12,386 nucleotides of DNA, from NCBI GenBank assembly GCA_958439775.1, contig CAUBWQ010000010.1, forward strand, positions 1 through 12,386, written 5' to 3'. Both the position numbers and the translations under genes were made by a program. Below the pieces are notes generated by a model, which saw only the letters and a program-made list of their open reading frames with translations, ran no database searches and was not told where the DNA came from. Positions 12,384-12,386 of the stretch are shown here, piece by piece (positions within the stretch are counted from its first letter, which is position 1; the number at the start of each line of letters is the position of its first letter). The stretch comes from an uncultured Collinsella sp. (GTDB lineage Bacteria; Actinomycetota; Coriobacteriia; Coriobacteriales; Coriobacteriaceae).

Positions 12384-12386
12384 ATG
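12384..12386 (+). CDS. Start codon of a gene running off the window
   Basis: The window ends on an ATG that is six bases after AAAGGAG, so a plus-strand gene almost certainly begins here. No coding sequence beyond the start codon is available, so no product can be named. Confidence 0.65.

Overview
The window looks like chromosome from a gut actinobacterium of the Coriobacteriia, most likely Collinsella or a close relative. This is inferred from the high-GC coding sequence, strong GGAGG-type ribosome sites, a PcrA helicase with long Ala/Pro- and Gly/Ser-rich linkers, and a lactose/cellobiose-family PTS carried as separate proteins. No marker in the window fixes the species. I see no rRNA, tRNA, CRISPR array, intact insertion sequence or phage gene.

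Layout. (1) 1-722, plus: 3' part of uppP, then a hairpin terminator and a small REP-like stem-loop. (2) 971-3925, plus: pcrA, whose start is unresolved. (3) 3926-4208: a convergent intergenic region holding a long nested inverted repeat and a 17-bp-stem hairpin. (4) 4209-5935, minus: a GntR/UTRA repressor followed by mannose-6-phosphate isomerase. (5) 5936-6238: an AT-rich divergent control region with three TTACTTTT boxes, a plausible promoter and a very large leader hairpin. (6) 6239-9831, plus: a sugar operon of GH1 phospho-beta-glycosidase, PTS EIIC, EIIB and EIIA, closed by a textbook terminator. (7) 10073-11026, plus: ROK sugar kinase. (8) 11193-12116, plus: manganese-dependent pyrophosphatase with its own terminator. 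(9) 12117-12386: a leader with a second terminator hairpin, ending on the start codon of another gene.

How the genes fit together. EIIA, EIIB and EIIC would import and phosphorylate a beta-linked disaccharide or aryl-glycoside. The GH1 enzyme would hydrolyse the 6-phospho-glycoside to a sugar 6-phosphate and a free sugar or aglycone. The ROK kinase could phosphorylate the free hexose, and ManA could pass mannose 6-phosphate to fructose 6-phosphate. The divergent GntR/UTRA protein is the obvious candidate regulator, probably sensing a phosphorylated sugar. The exact substrate cannot be read from the sequence.

The most interesting non-coding signal is a dispersed family of intergenic stem-loops. 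Their stems differ but stay complementary, while the loop keeps a core close to AACCTG[A/T]CCC. I find copies at 883-915, 9978-10018 and 11027-11059, and a related inverted pair at 6117-6202 in the sugar-operon leader. None lies inside a gene, and each sits beside an operon boundary.
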